From Lachnospiraceae bacterium (GTDB taxonomy: Bacteria > Bacillota > Clostridia > Lachnospirales > Lachnospiraceae), in contig CAJTEY010000018.1 of NCBI GenBank assembly GCA_910575775.1, positions 2,373-66,372 on the forward strand: a DNA stretch of 64,000 nucleotides, in the 5' to 3' direction. The notes below the pieces were generated by a model. The model saw only the letters and a list, made by a program, of their open reading frames with translations, was not told the origin of the DNA and did not search any database. The stretch's first letter is position 1; each line of letters begins with the position of its first letter. Of the stretch, positions 6,917 to 15,162 are shown piece by piece. The translations under genes and the position numbers were made by a program.

Positions 6917-7648
6917 CTATTCTTCGATGAGCGTGAGATCGAGAATGTTGTTGTCCTGATCCGCCATCAGATCAGCGGTGATGGTCAGGCTTCCGGGATC
7001 GCCGTTGTTGCTGAAGCTGAGAGACATGTTGGACTGGGGAGCGCACTTGTAAGCGGTCAGCTTAAGCGGCACCGCCTCGTCGTCCTCGGTCTTCATAACC
7101 GTGTCGCCGTAGACGATGAAATTCTTCGGGAAGCTGGTGGATTTGATGTTGATTCTCTGCACGCCTTCGTTTACTTCCTTCATGTAGTAAACGATAACCG
7201 CGTCGCCGCCTGTCAGTGCGGATGTGAGTGTGATGACTTTATCGGCCACAGTGCATGCCAGCTCTGCGCCACAGTCGTCGTCCGCCTTGTAGACAACCAC
7301 GCTGTCTGCTGCGGGTGCGTCGGGCAGGGTAATGACAGTGCCTGCGTCATCCACGGATGTCTCCATTCTGGTCACAAACTTGGCGGATCTGGAGATTTCG
7401 CCGCCGGTAATGAGCTGCCAGAGCTTGACGGTCTGGATCTGTGTCTCGATGGTAATGGTGCCGCCTCTCTCGCCGGAGAACTGGACGCGCTTGGAGTGGC
7501 CTTTTCCGCCGTGGGCGAATACGGACTCGCCGGTCAGCTCCGTTGTGCTGACGTTTGCAAAATCCAGATTGAGAAAAGGTTTCTTTGTGGCGTAGTCCAC
7601 GAAAAGCAGATCGCAGACCTCTCTGTTTGCCATGTTAGGGTTTGTCAT
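6917..7648 (-). CDS. Phage structural protein, tail-tube-like
   Basis: 243 residues with AAAGGAGGAACACATC before the ATG. Mostly beta, with FVDYATKKPFLNLDFANVST, GGKGHSKRVQFSGERGGTIT and an internal region (about 105-160) resembling an Ig-like insertion, ending with SMSLSFSNNGDPGSLTI. Position (after a small protein and before holin, with a tape-measure gene further downstream) and content suggest the major tail or tube protein of a siphovirus-type tail. No motif proves it. It is followed by a strong terminator. Confidence 0.55.
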   Translation of the reverse strand: MTNPNMANREVCDLLFVDYATKKPFLNLDFANVSTTELTGESVFAHGGKGHSKRVQFSGERGGTITIETQIQTVKLWQLITGGEISRSAKFVTRMETSVDDAGTVITLPDAPAADSVVVYKADDDCGAELACTVADKVITLTSALTGGDAVIVYYMKEVNEGVQRINIKSTSFPKNFIVYGDTVMKTEDDEAVPLKLTAYKCAPQSNMSLSFSNNGDPGSLTITADLMADQDNNILDLTLIEE

Positions 7649-7672
7649 GATGTGTTCCTCCTTTAAGTGTTA

Positions 7673-8449
7673 TCATGTTTCTGTTTCTATTTTTTTGAAC
7701 CAGGCCGACGCGTCGAAGGAGTGATTTTTATCGCCCCACGCCGCAACGCTCATGGATTGAATGTTGTACAGGTTATTGCCGGAAAGGCGGGAAAAGCAGT
7801 CCCAGAGCTGGTAGACGGTAAGATCCCAGATATTGAGAATATGCAGAGACTGGCTTCGGTTCGCGACGGCGGAAATGATGTTTCCCAGCTCCATATTTTT
7901 ATCCGTTTTTGCCAGCTTTTCCTTTTCGGCTCTTCCCTTTTGCAGTTTTTTCATGATCTCCAGCGCCTTTTTGCTTTTCACCTTCGACAAGTCTTCGCCG
8001 CGTCGCGGTTTCAGGTAATTGCGCTGTCCGATCAGATCGCATACCGTCAGGTAGTTTTCCCTTGTAATCAGTCCGGTCTGTCCGTCGTCAGCGCAGACCA
8101 GAAAAGCATGCTGGGATTCGGAGAAGGTGACGGTCCCCTCCATAAAAAAGTCCAGCATGTTCTGAATCAGCGCGCAGGACGGCGGGCTTGACAGGAGCAG
8201 ATCGAACAAGGTCATTTTCGTTTTTTCTTCCTCAGACAGAAGCGCATAGAGTTCAGACATGCCGGTCATGGACAGATAGGAGTCCAGATCCAGGGAGAGA
8301 ACCGCCAGATAATGGCGGTAGGTGTTATAACCAAGGGAAGAGATTTCCCGCAGGGTGGGAGACTTTACGCCTCCGACCGACGGAACCTGTACAGGGTCTG
8401 GGGATAACAGTTCAAAATAGCCGGGTTTCAAAGGATCACCTGCTTTCAT
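7673..8449 (-). CDS. Phage-like protein in tail-assembly-chaperone position
   Basis: 258 residues, no signal peptide or membrane segment, helical, with a lysine-rich middle (about 150-185, KSKKALEIMKKLQKGRAEKE). Its ATG overlaps the stop of the HU-like gene (ATGA), indicating translational coupling. No family recognised. It starts PLKPGYFELLSPDP and has LREISSLGYNTYRHYL, reminiscent of tail assembly chaperone-like proteins, but it precedes rather than follows the tube gene. The role is inferred from position only. Confidence 0.4.
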   Translation of the reverse strand: MKAGDPLKPGYFELLSPDPVQVPSVGGVKSPTLREISSLGYNTYRHYLAVLSLDLDSYLSMTGMSELYALLSEEEKTKMTLFDLLLSSPPSCALIQNMLDFFMEGTVTFSESQHAFLVCADDGQTGLITRENYLTVCDLIGQRNYLKPRRGEDLSKVKSKKALEIMKKLQKGRAEKEKLAKTDKNMELGNIISAVANRSQSLHILNIWDLTVYQLWDCFSRLSGNNLYNIQSMSVAAWGDKNHSFDASAWFKKIETET

Positions 8450-8742
8450 TTAAAATACCCGTTCAGTTTTCTGTTGTAGTACCGGGTGATTTTGGGCTTT
8501 GTCCAGAGTCTTTCTTTGCAGACGATGGTATCATAGGTATGGATTTTCCGCTCGGGGAGGAGGGAGCATTCTAAGCTCAATCCATCCAGTACTTTTATGA
8601 CTGTATGTTCAGAAGAGGTAGTGGAAGAAAGATGGTTAAAAATGATATCTTCTGCCGATTTAAAAATCCTGCGGACGGTTACAGGGCTGATCTCTTCCCT
8701 GCCGGCTATCTGGGCTATGAGGTTTTCCTGCGTGATAATCAA
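8446..8742 (-). CDS. HU-like DNA-binding protein (phage type), TTG start
   Basis: 98 residues. AGGAGG lies 8 bases before a TTG at 8742, which gives IITQENLIAQIAGREEIS..., the HU N-terminal helix pair (VRRIFKSAEDIIFNHL). The arm region (EHTVIKVLDGLSLECSLLPE) and the ending WTKPKITRYYNRKLNGYF fit divergent phage HU proteins in length and order. An upstream ATG at 8796 has no ribosome site. It probably packages or bends DNA, or acts at late promoters. First gene after the RNA polymerase gene, with a 142-base leader. Confidence 0.6.
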   Translation of the reverse strand: MIITQENLIAQIAGREEISPVTVRRIFKSAEDIIFNHLSSTTSSEHTVIKVLDGLSLECSLLPERKIHTYDTIVCKERLWTKPKITRYYNRKLNGYFK

Positions 8743-8782
8743 GATGGTTTCCTCCTGTTTGCAGCCATTGCGCAATATGCTG

Positions 8783-8806
8783 TTTCCCTTATACACACAA
8801 GGGAAA
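8783..8806 (-). other. Stem-loop in the leader of the HU-like gene
   Basis: TTTCCCTT-GTGTGTAT-AAGGGAAA is a perfect 8-bp stem with an 8-base loop, with no T-run, so it is not a simple terminator. It lies about 40 bases upstream of the TTG start, near a second small palindrome TTGCGCAA. It could be an RNA stability or protein-binding element or part of a promoter for the element-encoded polymerase. Confidence 0.5.
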
Positions 8807-8883
8807 GTCCACTGCGGATGGTTGTTTGAATTTTAAACGTTTTTCTTTGGGCCAGTGGGAATGGCCTGTTTTGCTTCGCTTTG

Positions 8884-11616
8884 TTAAACGGAATTTTTCT
8901 GTTTCCGATTTCTGTCATACATCCGCACATAGGATTTCTGACACGCAGGGCAGCGCCTGGTGCGGTTGTCCCTGGCGCGGATTTCGATCCACTCCCCGCA
9001 GTCGGCGCAGGCAACATATTTGGTATTGGGTGTCTCTATATTTTTCATAAGGTTTGTTACGATCTGTTCCCCGTAACAGAACCAGAGAAGCTGTTTGTAC
9101 CTTTTTCCCCTGCCGTACAGGTATTCTGCCAGCATGTCGGCGACGGTCTCATCGGAATGGCCGAGGGAGGAGAAGGCTTCCCGGATTTTGACTGCAATAT
9201 ACTGCATATTGTCGGCGCGTGCATCTTTCATATGGATCATATAGCGGTATTGTTTATTTAAGGCATCATACAGGGCGGCGGCCTCGTCACTGCATCGGAT
9301 TTTTGGGTCTGCCATCATTTTCTGATAGTCGAGTGCATCCAGACGCAGCCCACGGGTGTTGATCGGCCTGTCCGGGATTTTTTCGTACAGTCTGTTTACG
9401 AAGCTTTTGTTTCGCTCTTGAATCTGTGACTTTTCCTTATCCTTTGCAAACTCGAAGAAGGCGGGAAGCCTGCCGCCTGTGTATCTGGCGATCCGATCGC
9501 TGACCTCCTTTGGAAATTCGGGTTTATATAAGGTTTTGGCAAAATCGATCACAAAGTTATTCTGGCAGCAGAGCTGTTTTACGCAGTCGACGGCGTCCTG
9601 CTTTTCCGCTTTGGAACCTGACAGGAATACTTCGCTGTTCCAGATTTTGGAGATGGCGTTGCTGTAGATCCCGATATTGCCGCCGGTGAAAGCGGCGTGC
9701 AGTCCGGCATAAATATTCGCTTTATTTAAGAGGGCGGGTTTGGCTTTTTTCATATTATAGTAGAGCGGGACGATGCCCCTCATATTGCGCTGCGCAATTT
9801 CAATCAACTGCGGGTCAGCTACCACGAGAGACTTGTCTCCGTCCACGTCATACATCAGAAGCTTGCTGATCAGGTCATGGGTACTGGCATAGAGGCCGTC
9901 TGTGAGAAACCATTCCCGCAGCTTTTCGGCACGGCCGGTATCAGTTTCGCCTGCCACATTGTGTCGCACGGCATGTTCCCGATATAAGTGCGGACTCCTG
10001 AGACAATCCAGTTTATCGAAACGACGGAACAGATGGCAGAATACCTCTCCGTCCGAAAGCAGTCCCTGGGGATGTTCTTTCTTTTCGAACCAGTATTCGC
10101 AGGCGGCGTAGAAATCGGGGAGCAGGAAGGTGTATCTGCCGTTTACCTCCAGTTTTCCGCTTCGGTATTTTTTGAGCAGGCTGTTTTTTACTTCCCGCAG
10201 AATGTCTTTGGTGTAGATGTCTCCAAGAAGGGGCGGGTACAGTCTGACGGCCTGCTGGAAGGGCGTCATATCCGTGTTGTAGGGGGAGATGCCCAAAACG
10301 TCAAACATGGTTTCCTTCGAGGAGCAGATATTGCGGATACGGTCTGCCGACTTCTGTGCCAGCAGGTCGATTTCTTCCTCCGTAATGTCTGTGAGTGTCT
10401 GCAGCATCTGATAATTGATTTTTGCCTTTTTGATCCTGTCCTCCTCCACATTGCATCTGCCTGCGCTGCAATGATGCTTTTTAAACAAGGACTTATATTC
10501 GTCCCAGGAGTCATAGTAAGGATGCATTTTAAACTGACTTCTGGTGAAGATGATCTGAATGTCCTCTTTGATAATGTCATGCGCTTTACCGTAAATATCG
10601 CAGATGACGGGAGAACAGCCTGTTGTCTCTATAAATGTTCGAAAATCGAACACGCCAAGCAGCCCTTTGATCCATGGAGCGCGGAACATGAAGTTTTTGG
10701 AGGAAACGGCGGGCAGGATCATGCCTGCGCCGTCGGTGTGCGGCACGGGAACGGCGTCCGTTTTTCTGGTGATGGAATAGTCTGTCTCATCCACAAGGTC
10801 AAAAGTGCCGTACACTTTTGTCTCAAAGTCCTCGATGACGATGGATTTGTCGATATCAAATTCTTTCCACTCGTCCGTGGCGGAGTTGGCAAGCGCCATG
10901 TAGGCCAGATGCTTGTTCACATTGTTGCCGCCCTTCGCATTGATTTTCTCTATGGAAAGACCGCACATGATGGTCATTCTGATCCGGTTCCATACGGTTT
11001 CTTTCATAAAAACCGCTTTTTTGCTACGAATCTGCCCGGCGGAGGAGGTAAAGTAAATATATTTTTCTCCCTTGTGGAAGAAGCCGTAAAAGAACAGGTC
11101 TTTAAACACGTCGAAGTAGTAAACCTGGACTATCATCAAGGATTCTGTCAGTTCGTCCTGTCCGATTCCGATGGCGCGGCTTAACGCGGAGTCAAAGGCA
11201 GAAATCACATTCGTATCGGTCAGTGCGTCCGGCCTGAGTGTGCGGATATGGTCCCTGCCGTCAGTCATTTCGTTCTGCTTCACTTTATTGGAGAGAAGGG
11301 TAAGCAGTTTTTCCTTGGATTCCTTTGCCTTTTCTCTTTTATGCTGAATCAGTCCGATCCAGTGCAGATAAGTATTTACGGTGTCGGCGCAGGATCCGGA
11401 CAAAGGTGTGTCCAGGGATTTCCCTTTTCGCAGAAGATGCAGGGTCTCTTCCGTGAAGCCGCACTGTTTCAGCTTCTTCTCAATTTCCGGCAGCCTGTTC
11501 TGTATGTAATTGCGTTCTTTCCGATATCTGCAGTTCATCTCATGCAGATATTTTTCGCGGCTGCTGTAAAAATTGCCGGTGTCCACCGAATATAAATGAT
11601 ATTGTCTGTCAAGCAT
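8884..11616 (-). CDS. YonO/RdRP-like single-subunit RNA polymerase (double-psi beta-barrel, DxDGD)
   Basis: 910 residues, near the 905 or so of phage SP-beta YonO. The key motif is YDVDGDKSLVV, with D590, D592 and D594 in the DxDGD arrangement that binds catalytic metal in YonO and QDE-1/RdRP-like polymerases. About 50 residues upstream is RSPHLYREHA (R540-L544), matching the conserved RxPxL element that precedes the metal loop in this superfamily; GGNIGIYSNAISKIWNS follows. The C terminus has a zinc ribbon (C870xxC873 ... C889xxC892). The ATG at 11616 follows AAAGGAG. It would transcribe the element's own genes, all on its strand. Family assignment is from motifs and length, not a search; overall sequence is very divergent. 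Confidence 0.75.
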   Translation of the reverse strand: MLDRQYHLYSVDTGNFYSSREKYLHEMNCRYRKERNYIQNRLPEIEKKLKQCGFTEETLHLLRKGKSLDTPLSGSCADTVNTYLHWIGLIQHKREKAKESKEKLLTLLSNKVKQNEMTDGRDHIRTLRPDALTDTNVISAFDSALSRAIGIGQDELTESLMIVQVYYFDVFKDLFFYGFFHKGEKYIYFTSSAGQIRSKKAVFMKETVWNRIRMTIMCGLSIEKINAKGGNNVNKHLAYMALANSATDEWKEFDIDKSIVIEDFETKVYGTFDLVDETDYSITRKTDAVPVPHTDGAGMILPAVSSKNFMFRAPWIKGLLGVFDFRTFIETTGCSPVICDIYGKAHDIIKEDIQIIFTRSQFKMHPYYDSWDEYKSLFKKHHCSAGRCNVEEDRIKKAKINYQMLQTLTDITEEEIDLLAQKSADRIRNICSSKETMFDVLGISPYNTDMTPFQQAVRLYPPLLGDIYTKDILREVKNSLLKKYRSGKLEVNGRYTFLLPDFYAACEYWFEKKEHPQGLLSDGEVFCHLFRRFDKLDCLRSPHLYREHAVRHNVAGETDTGRAEKLREWFLTDGLYASTHDLISKLLMYDVDGDKSLVVADPQLIEIAQRNMRGIVPLYYNMKKAKPALLNKANIYAGLHAAFTGGNIGIYSNAISKIWNSEVFLSGSKAEKQDAVDCVKQLCCQNNFVIDFAKTLYKPEFPKEVSDRIARYTGGRLPAFFEFAKDKEKSQIQERNKSFVNRLYEKIPDRPINTRGLRLDALDYQKMMADPKIRCSDEAAALYDALNKQYRYMIHMKDARADNMQYIAVKIREAFSSLGHSDETVADMLAEYLYGRGKRYKQLLWFCYGEQIVTNLMKNIETPNTKYVACADCGEWIEIRARDNRTRRCPACQKSYVRMYDRNRKQKNSV

Positions 11617-11631
11617 TAGAACATTCTCCTT

Positions 11632-11853
11632 TCATATGTGCGCAGCCGGGATAGTCTGTATGGCTCTGCTTTTGGATATTTTTTTGCATTCCTCATCGAA
11701 TCGGAAATCCTGTGCGATGCGGTTTGCAGTCAGGGAACCGTTCACACGTGGTTTTCCTCTGGATTCTGTGTTGAAATCGGACGGATAAATGATGCCGCCG
11801 AATGTTGTGTGGGCTGTCTGCATGATGCTTTGCCTGTTATATGTCTTCTGCAT
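11632..11853 (-). CDS. Small protein upstream of the RNA polymerase gene, unknown
   Basis: 73 residues, basic, no membrane segment, with AAGGGAGAATAAAACC before the ATG. It ends 15 bases before the polymerase ATG, so the two are surely co-transcribed. It contains TTFGGIIYPSDFNTESRGKP and a lysine-rich end. No family recognised. As the first gene of the leftward operon beside a regulated promoter region it may be an accessory or control protein of the polymerase; this is position-based only. Confidence 0.5.
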   Translation of the reverse strand: MQKTYNRQSIMQTAHTTFGGIIYPSDFNTESRGKPRVNGSLTANRIAQDFRFDEECKKISKSRAIQTIPAAHI

Positions 11854-12035
11854 GGTTTTATTCTCCCTTCTTTTTCACAAATGGAATGTACTTCTCACAC
11901 TATGTATTTCTCCGTCTGTATTTCATTTTTTCTAAAAATTTACGGAGGGGAAAACAGAGTCCGATTTTTGGGACGGGAAAGGGATTAATATATATAAGAA
12001 GTGTCGGATTTGGAAAAAGTTTTTAAAATAGAAAA

Positions 12036-12087
12036 CGAACATTTGTTCTAAAAATATATTGACAAATAAGAACGTGTGTTCTATACT
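12036..12087 (+). promoter_or_regulatory. SOS-controlled promoter with two LexA (DinR) boxes
   Basis: Box 1 CGAACATTTGTTCT (12036-12049) and box 2 AGAACGTGTGTTCT (12069-12082) both fit GAAC-N4-GTTC, the Firmicutes LexA operator. The promoter is TTGACA (12059-12064), 17 bases, TATACT (12082-12087). Box 2 fills the spacer and box 1 lies just upstream; their centres are 33 bp apart, about three helical turns. Repressor bound here should block the polymerase until DNA damage. The promoter points at the sigma-factor gene. The region 11854-12035 should also hold the divergent start for the leftward genes, but I see no consensus promoter there. Confidence 0.9.
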
Positions 12088-12153
12088 TATCATTGCCAGA
12101 TACAAAGGGTAAACAGGATTCTAAAGATTGTAGAAGCAGTGAGGTGGCAGCAG

Positions 12154-12711
12154 ATGGAAGAGATGATAGAGGCATATTATGAGAGCAATGCCGTGAGACT
12201 CCGCAGCATGGTGGAGCGGATATTACTGAAATTCGGGAAATTGTCAGAATGGGATCTGGACGAGTTCTATTCGCTGGCTAATGAGGTATTTGTGGATGTC
12301 ATAGGGCGCTACGACGGTGCGAGGAGTTTTGACGCATTTTTATATTCCTGTCTCTTTAACAGGATCAAAACGGAACTGACGAGAATGAACCGGGAAAAAC
12401 GCAGGGCGGACAGGCTTGCGGTTCCGATCGACACCTGTATTGACGAGGACGGGGAACTGACCCTGGGAGATATCATTGCGGGAGATTTTGTGATAGAGAG
12501 GGAGGCACTCGAAAAGGGCGAGGAGAAATACAGCAGAAGAACGCGGCTGTATCTGGGCAGGCTGTCGAAGATGCAGAAGGATGTCCTGTGTCTGTATGCG
12601 GACGGCTATTCCCCGGATGAGGTCAGAAAAGAGCTGCAGATCAGCAAAAAACAATATGCGGACTGTCAGGCCGCGATTCACTCTTATAGAAATACTTCTG
12701 TACTGCTTTAA
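12154..12711 (+). CDS. Small sigma-70 family factor, SOS-induced
   Basis: 185 residues from the ATG at 12154 (GAGGTGG six bases before; the frame is open from 12076 but that start has no ribosome site). Region 2 features lie at about 35-105 (EFYSLANEVFVDVIGRYDG, FDAFLYSCLFNRIKTELTR) and a region-4 helix-turn-helix at about 140-180 (LSKMQKDVLCLYADGYSPDE, ISKKQYADC). It is unusually short in region 4. It probably directs host RNA polymerase to element promoters once LexA is cleaved, linking DNA damage to expression of the YonO-like polymerase and lysis genes. The link is inferred. Confidence 0.75.
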   Translation: MEEMIEAYYESNAVRLRSMVERILLKFGKLSEWDLDEFYSLANEVFVDVIGRYDGARSFDAFLYSCLFNRIKTELTRMNREKRRADRLAVPIDTCIDEDGELTLGDIIAGDFVIEREALEKGEEKYSRRTRLYLGRLSKMQKDVLCLYADGYSPDEVRKELQISKKQYADCQAAIHSYRNTSVLL

Positions 12712-12742
12712 ACTGTGCGGGACAGGAAAAGGGGGATTTGAA

Positions 12743-14116
12743 ATGGCAAGACCACGGAAACAGACCTATACTTTGGAAATGTATCTGAAGAAAAACAAAA
12801 AAGGGGACATAGACAATAACGCGGACGTGCAGAGAAATTTTGTGTGGAACAAAGAGCAGATCAACGAGCTTGTGGCTACTGTCCTGACGGACGATTATAT
12901 TCCGCCCATTATTCTTGGCGAGGAGGAGGACTCGAAGCTGCATATTGTGGACGGCGGGTGCAGGACGGCGGCCTTGCGGAAATTCAGGGAAATGAATTAT
13001 AAAATTACCTCTGTTGTGGAGAACGCCATGATTCCTTACAAGAAAAAGTATGTGAATGAAGACGGCAATATCGTATATGAGGATGCCGTATTTGATATCA
13101 GAAATAAGACGTTTGAGAAGCTGCCGGTAGAGTTACAGGAAAAGTTTGACGAGTATCAGATTGAGACTGTCATCCATGAATGCTGTGACAGCTCCCGTAT
13201 TTCCAAGTATATCAAGCGTTACAACAACCATGTGTCCATGAATCCGGACCAGAGGGCTTTTACATACATTGACAGATTTGCAAGCCGTATCCGAAAGCTT
13301 GTGGACAGTCGGTTTTTTGTAGAGTGCAGCAGCTATACGGAGAAGGAGAGGACAAAAGGCGCAGTGGAAAGGGTGGTTGTGGAGACGATCATGTGCACCA
13401 ATCATTTTGAACATTGGAAAACGCAGCCTAAGGCCGCCTGTAAATACCTGAACGAGCATGCGGCGGAGGGAGAATTTGAGAGACTTGCAGATTATCTGCG
13501 CCGGCTGGAGCGTGTAGTGACGGACGATATAAAGGAAATATTTAATAAAAAGGATTCCTTTATTTTCCTTACGCTCTTTGAGAAATTTACAGGCTATCAG
13601 ACGGAGGATATCAGATTCGGGGATTTTTTAAGGGAATTCCAACTGCATCTCAGGGGCCTCAGGAAAAATGAAAAAGGACTCCTTTTTGATGAGATTGACC
13701 GAGAATTGAGCACGAAGGACAGGCAGGTGATTGCGGACAAGCTGTGTATGCTGGAAGAAATGCTGAAAGAGTTTTTATGTGCTGACAGAGGCGGGAAACG
13801 GGCCGACGGACTGGTGGCCTTTCTTGCGGAAAATCTCGATATGGACAAAAGGGACATTCAGACGGATCTGGATCTGTACGAGGAGTCCCTGGATATTCTG
13901 CTGGACGATACGGTGAAAATCGGATCCAAACTCCGCAGTGCGGGAAACAGGCCGTCCCTTCTGGCGATGATGGTTTATTCCTATAAGGAGGACAGGGATC
14001 TGGACGAATGGATGGCGGTCTATGCCGGGAAGCACACCGGGTATCTGGTGGACCAGAGAAAGAATTTTCAGCAGATGAGGACAGATTTTGAGCGGTTTCT
14101 AAGCGGGAAGAGGTAG
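12743..14116 (+). CDS. DUF262 / ParB-like domain protein
   Basis: 457 residues, with AGGGGGATTTGAA before the ATG, 32 bases after the sigma gene, so it is in the same SOS operon. The N-terminal domain has RNFVW (about 31-35) and D70-G-G-C-R74 (IVDGGCRTAAL), the DGxxR core of the ParB/DUF262 nucleotide-binding fold seen in ParB, GmrS and many phage-defence proteins. The C-terminal 250 residues are helical and unrecognised; there is no HNH domain. Possible roles are a DNA-partition or replication control protein, a CTP/NTP switch, or a nuclease-like defence subunit. A hairpin terminator follows. Confidence 0.65.
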   Translation: MARPRKQTYTLEMYLKKNKKGDIDNNADVQRNFVWNKEQINELVATVLTDDYIPPIILGEEEDSKLHIVDGGCRTAALRKFREMNYKITSVVENAMIPYKKKYVNEDGNIVYEDAVFDIRNKTFEKLPVELQEKFDEYQIETVIHECCDSSRISKYIKRYNNHVSMNPDQRAFTYIDRFASRIRKLVDSRFFVECSSYTEKERTKGAVERVVVETIMCTNHFEHWKTQPKAACKYLNEHAAEGEFERLADYLRRLERVVTDDIKEIFNKKDSFIFLTLFEKFTGYQTEDIRFGDFLREFQLHLRGLRKNEKGLLFDEIDRELSTKDRQVIADKLCMLEEMLKEFLCADRGGKRADGLVAFLAENLDMDKRDIQTDLDLYEESLDILLDDTVKIGSKLRSAGNRPSLLAMMVYSYKEDRDLDEWMAVYAGKHTGYLVDQRKNFQQMRTDFERFLSGKR

Positions 14117-14139
14117 AACACACTAAAAAGCGAAGGACA

Positions 14140-14170
14140 GGATGCAGTCTCCGGGATCAGGACTGCATCC
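14140..14170. terminator. Bidirectional hairpin between the element and sigG
   Basis: GGATGCAGTC, an 11-base loop and GACTGCATCC form a perfect 10-bp stem. Modest T-rich stretches lie on both sides (TTTTG rightward, CTTTTTAG leftward). It separates the phage-like element from the convergent sigG gene and marks the right limit of accessory DNA. Confidence 0.65.
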
Positions 14171-14193
14171 TCTGTGGCATTTTGTTTAAGCTG

Positions 14194-14973
14194 TCACGCG
14201 GTCAGATACAGCCGCATGGTCTTAAGCGCATTTTTCTCAAGCCTTGACACCTGCGCCTGGGAAATGCCGATTTTTTCCGCCACTTCCATCTGGGTCTTGC
14301 CCTCAAAAAAGCGCAGAGAGATGATTTCGTGTTCCCGCTTTGTGAGTTTTTTCATGGCCTCCGTCAGGGAGATGTGCTCCACCCACATTTCTTCGCCGTT
14401 CTTTTTGTCGCTGATCTGATCCATCACATAGAGGGTGTCGCCACCGTCAGTGTAGACGGGTTCGTAGAGGCTTAAGGGACTCTGGATGGCGTCCAGTGCG
14501 TAGACGATATCCTCTTTGGGGATACCGATCTCCGTGGCAATCTCCGAGACAGTGGGCTCCCGGGAGTTGGTGCGGGTCAGATGTTCTTTGGCGTAGATTG
14601 CCTTATAGGCGGTGTCCTTTAAGGAGCGGGAGACGCGGATGGAGTTGGCATCGCGCAGATACCGGCGGATTTCGCCGACGATCATGGGAACGGCGTAGGT
14701 ACTGAATTTTACATTGAGAGAGCTGTCGAAGTTGTCAATGGCCTTAATCAGACCTACGCAGCCGATCTGAAAAAGATCGTCCACATTTTCGCTGCTGGAA
14801 TGGAAACGCTTGATTACGCTTAAGACGAGGCGGAGATTGCCGTTGATATACGCCATTCTGGCATCCTGATCGCCTTCTTCGATTTTTTTAAATAATTCTT
14901 CTTTTTCCGCATTTTTTAATAGCGGCAGTTTGGCAGTGTTGACGCCGCAGATTTCTACTTTTCCCTGTACCAT
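14194..14973 (-). CDS. sigG: RNA polymerase sigma-G factor, late forespore
   Basis: 259 residues from the ATG at 14973 (AAAGGGTGG upstream). The N terminus VEICGVNTAKLPLL is the diagnostic sigma-G start. Region 2 (DDLFQIGCVGLIKAIDNFD, FSTYAVPMIVGEIRRYLRD), region 3 and region 4 (LTKREHEIISLRFFEGKTQMEVAEKIGISQAQVSRLEK) are complete. It drives forespore genes after engulfment. In Bacillus it follows spoIIGA-sigE; here it stands alone at the edge of the phage-like element. The promoter upstream is itself sigma-G-like. Confidence 0.95.
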   Translation of the reverse strand: MVQGKVEICGVNTAKLPLLKNAEKEELFKKIEEGDQDARMAYINGNLRLVLSVIKRFHSSSENVDDLFQIGCVGLIKAIDNFDSSLNVKFSTYAVPMIVGEIRRYLRDANSIRVSRSLKDTAYKAIYAKEHLTRTNSREPTVSEIATEIGIPKEDIVYALDAIQSPLSLYEPVYTDGGDTLYVMDQISDKKNGEEMWVEHISLTEAMKKLTKREHEIISLRFFEGKTQMEVAEKIGISQAQVSRLEKNALKTMRLYLTA

Positions 14974-15024
14974 GACGCTACCACCCTTTCGTGTCATTTT
15001 TGCTTTCCTTTTTTGGTATGTAAC

Positions 15025-15054
15025 AAGCATGTGCGATTCAGGGGAAATTATTCA
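15025..15054 (-). promoter_or_regulatory. Sigma-G/sigma-F type promoter of sigG
   Basis: Minus strand TGAATA (15054-15049), 17 bases, CATGCTT (15031-15025). This fits the known sigma-G consensus TGAATA-17/18-CATACTA closely, as expected for autoregulated sigG. It lies about 50 bases before the start codon. Confidence 0.7.
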
Positions 15055-15162
15055 CAAAATCTTAAGAAAAAACGGCGGATAGGATTTTACAAACAGGGAG
15101 TTTTTTGATACCATAGTCTATGGATCAATTTTGGGACATATGATAAATGAGGAGTGAGTGTT

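Noticed and set aside
8850..8866. GGCCA...TGGCC hairpin after the polymerase gene as its terminator
   Set aside because: On the minus strand it is followed by an A-rich, not T-rich, sequence, so it does not fit an intrinsic terminator.
9988..11184. 398-codon plus-strand open frame
   Set aside because: It lies entirely antisense to the YonO-like polymerase gene, has no ribosome site and no recognisable motif.
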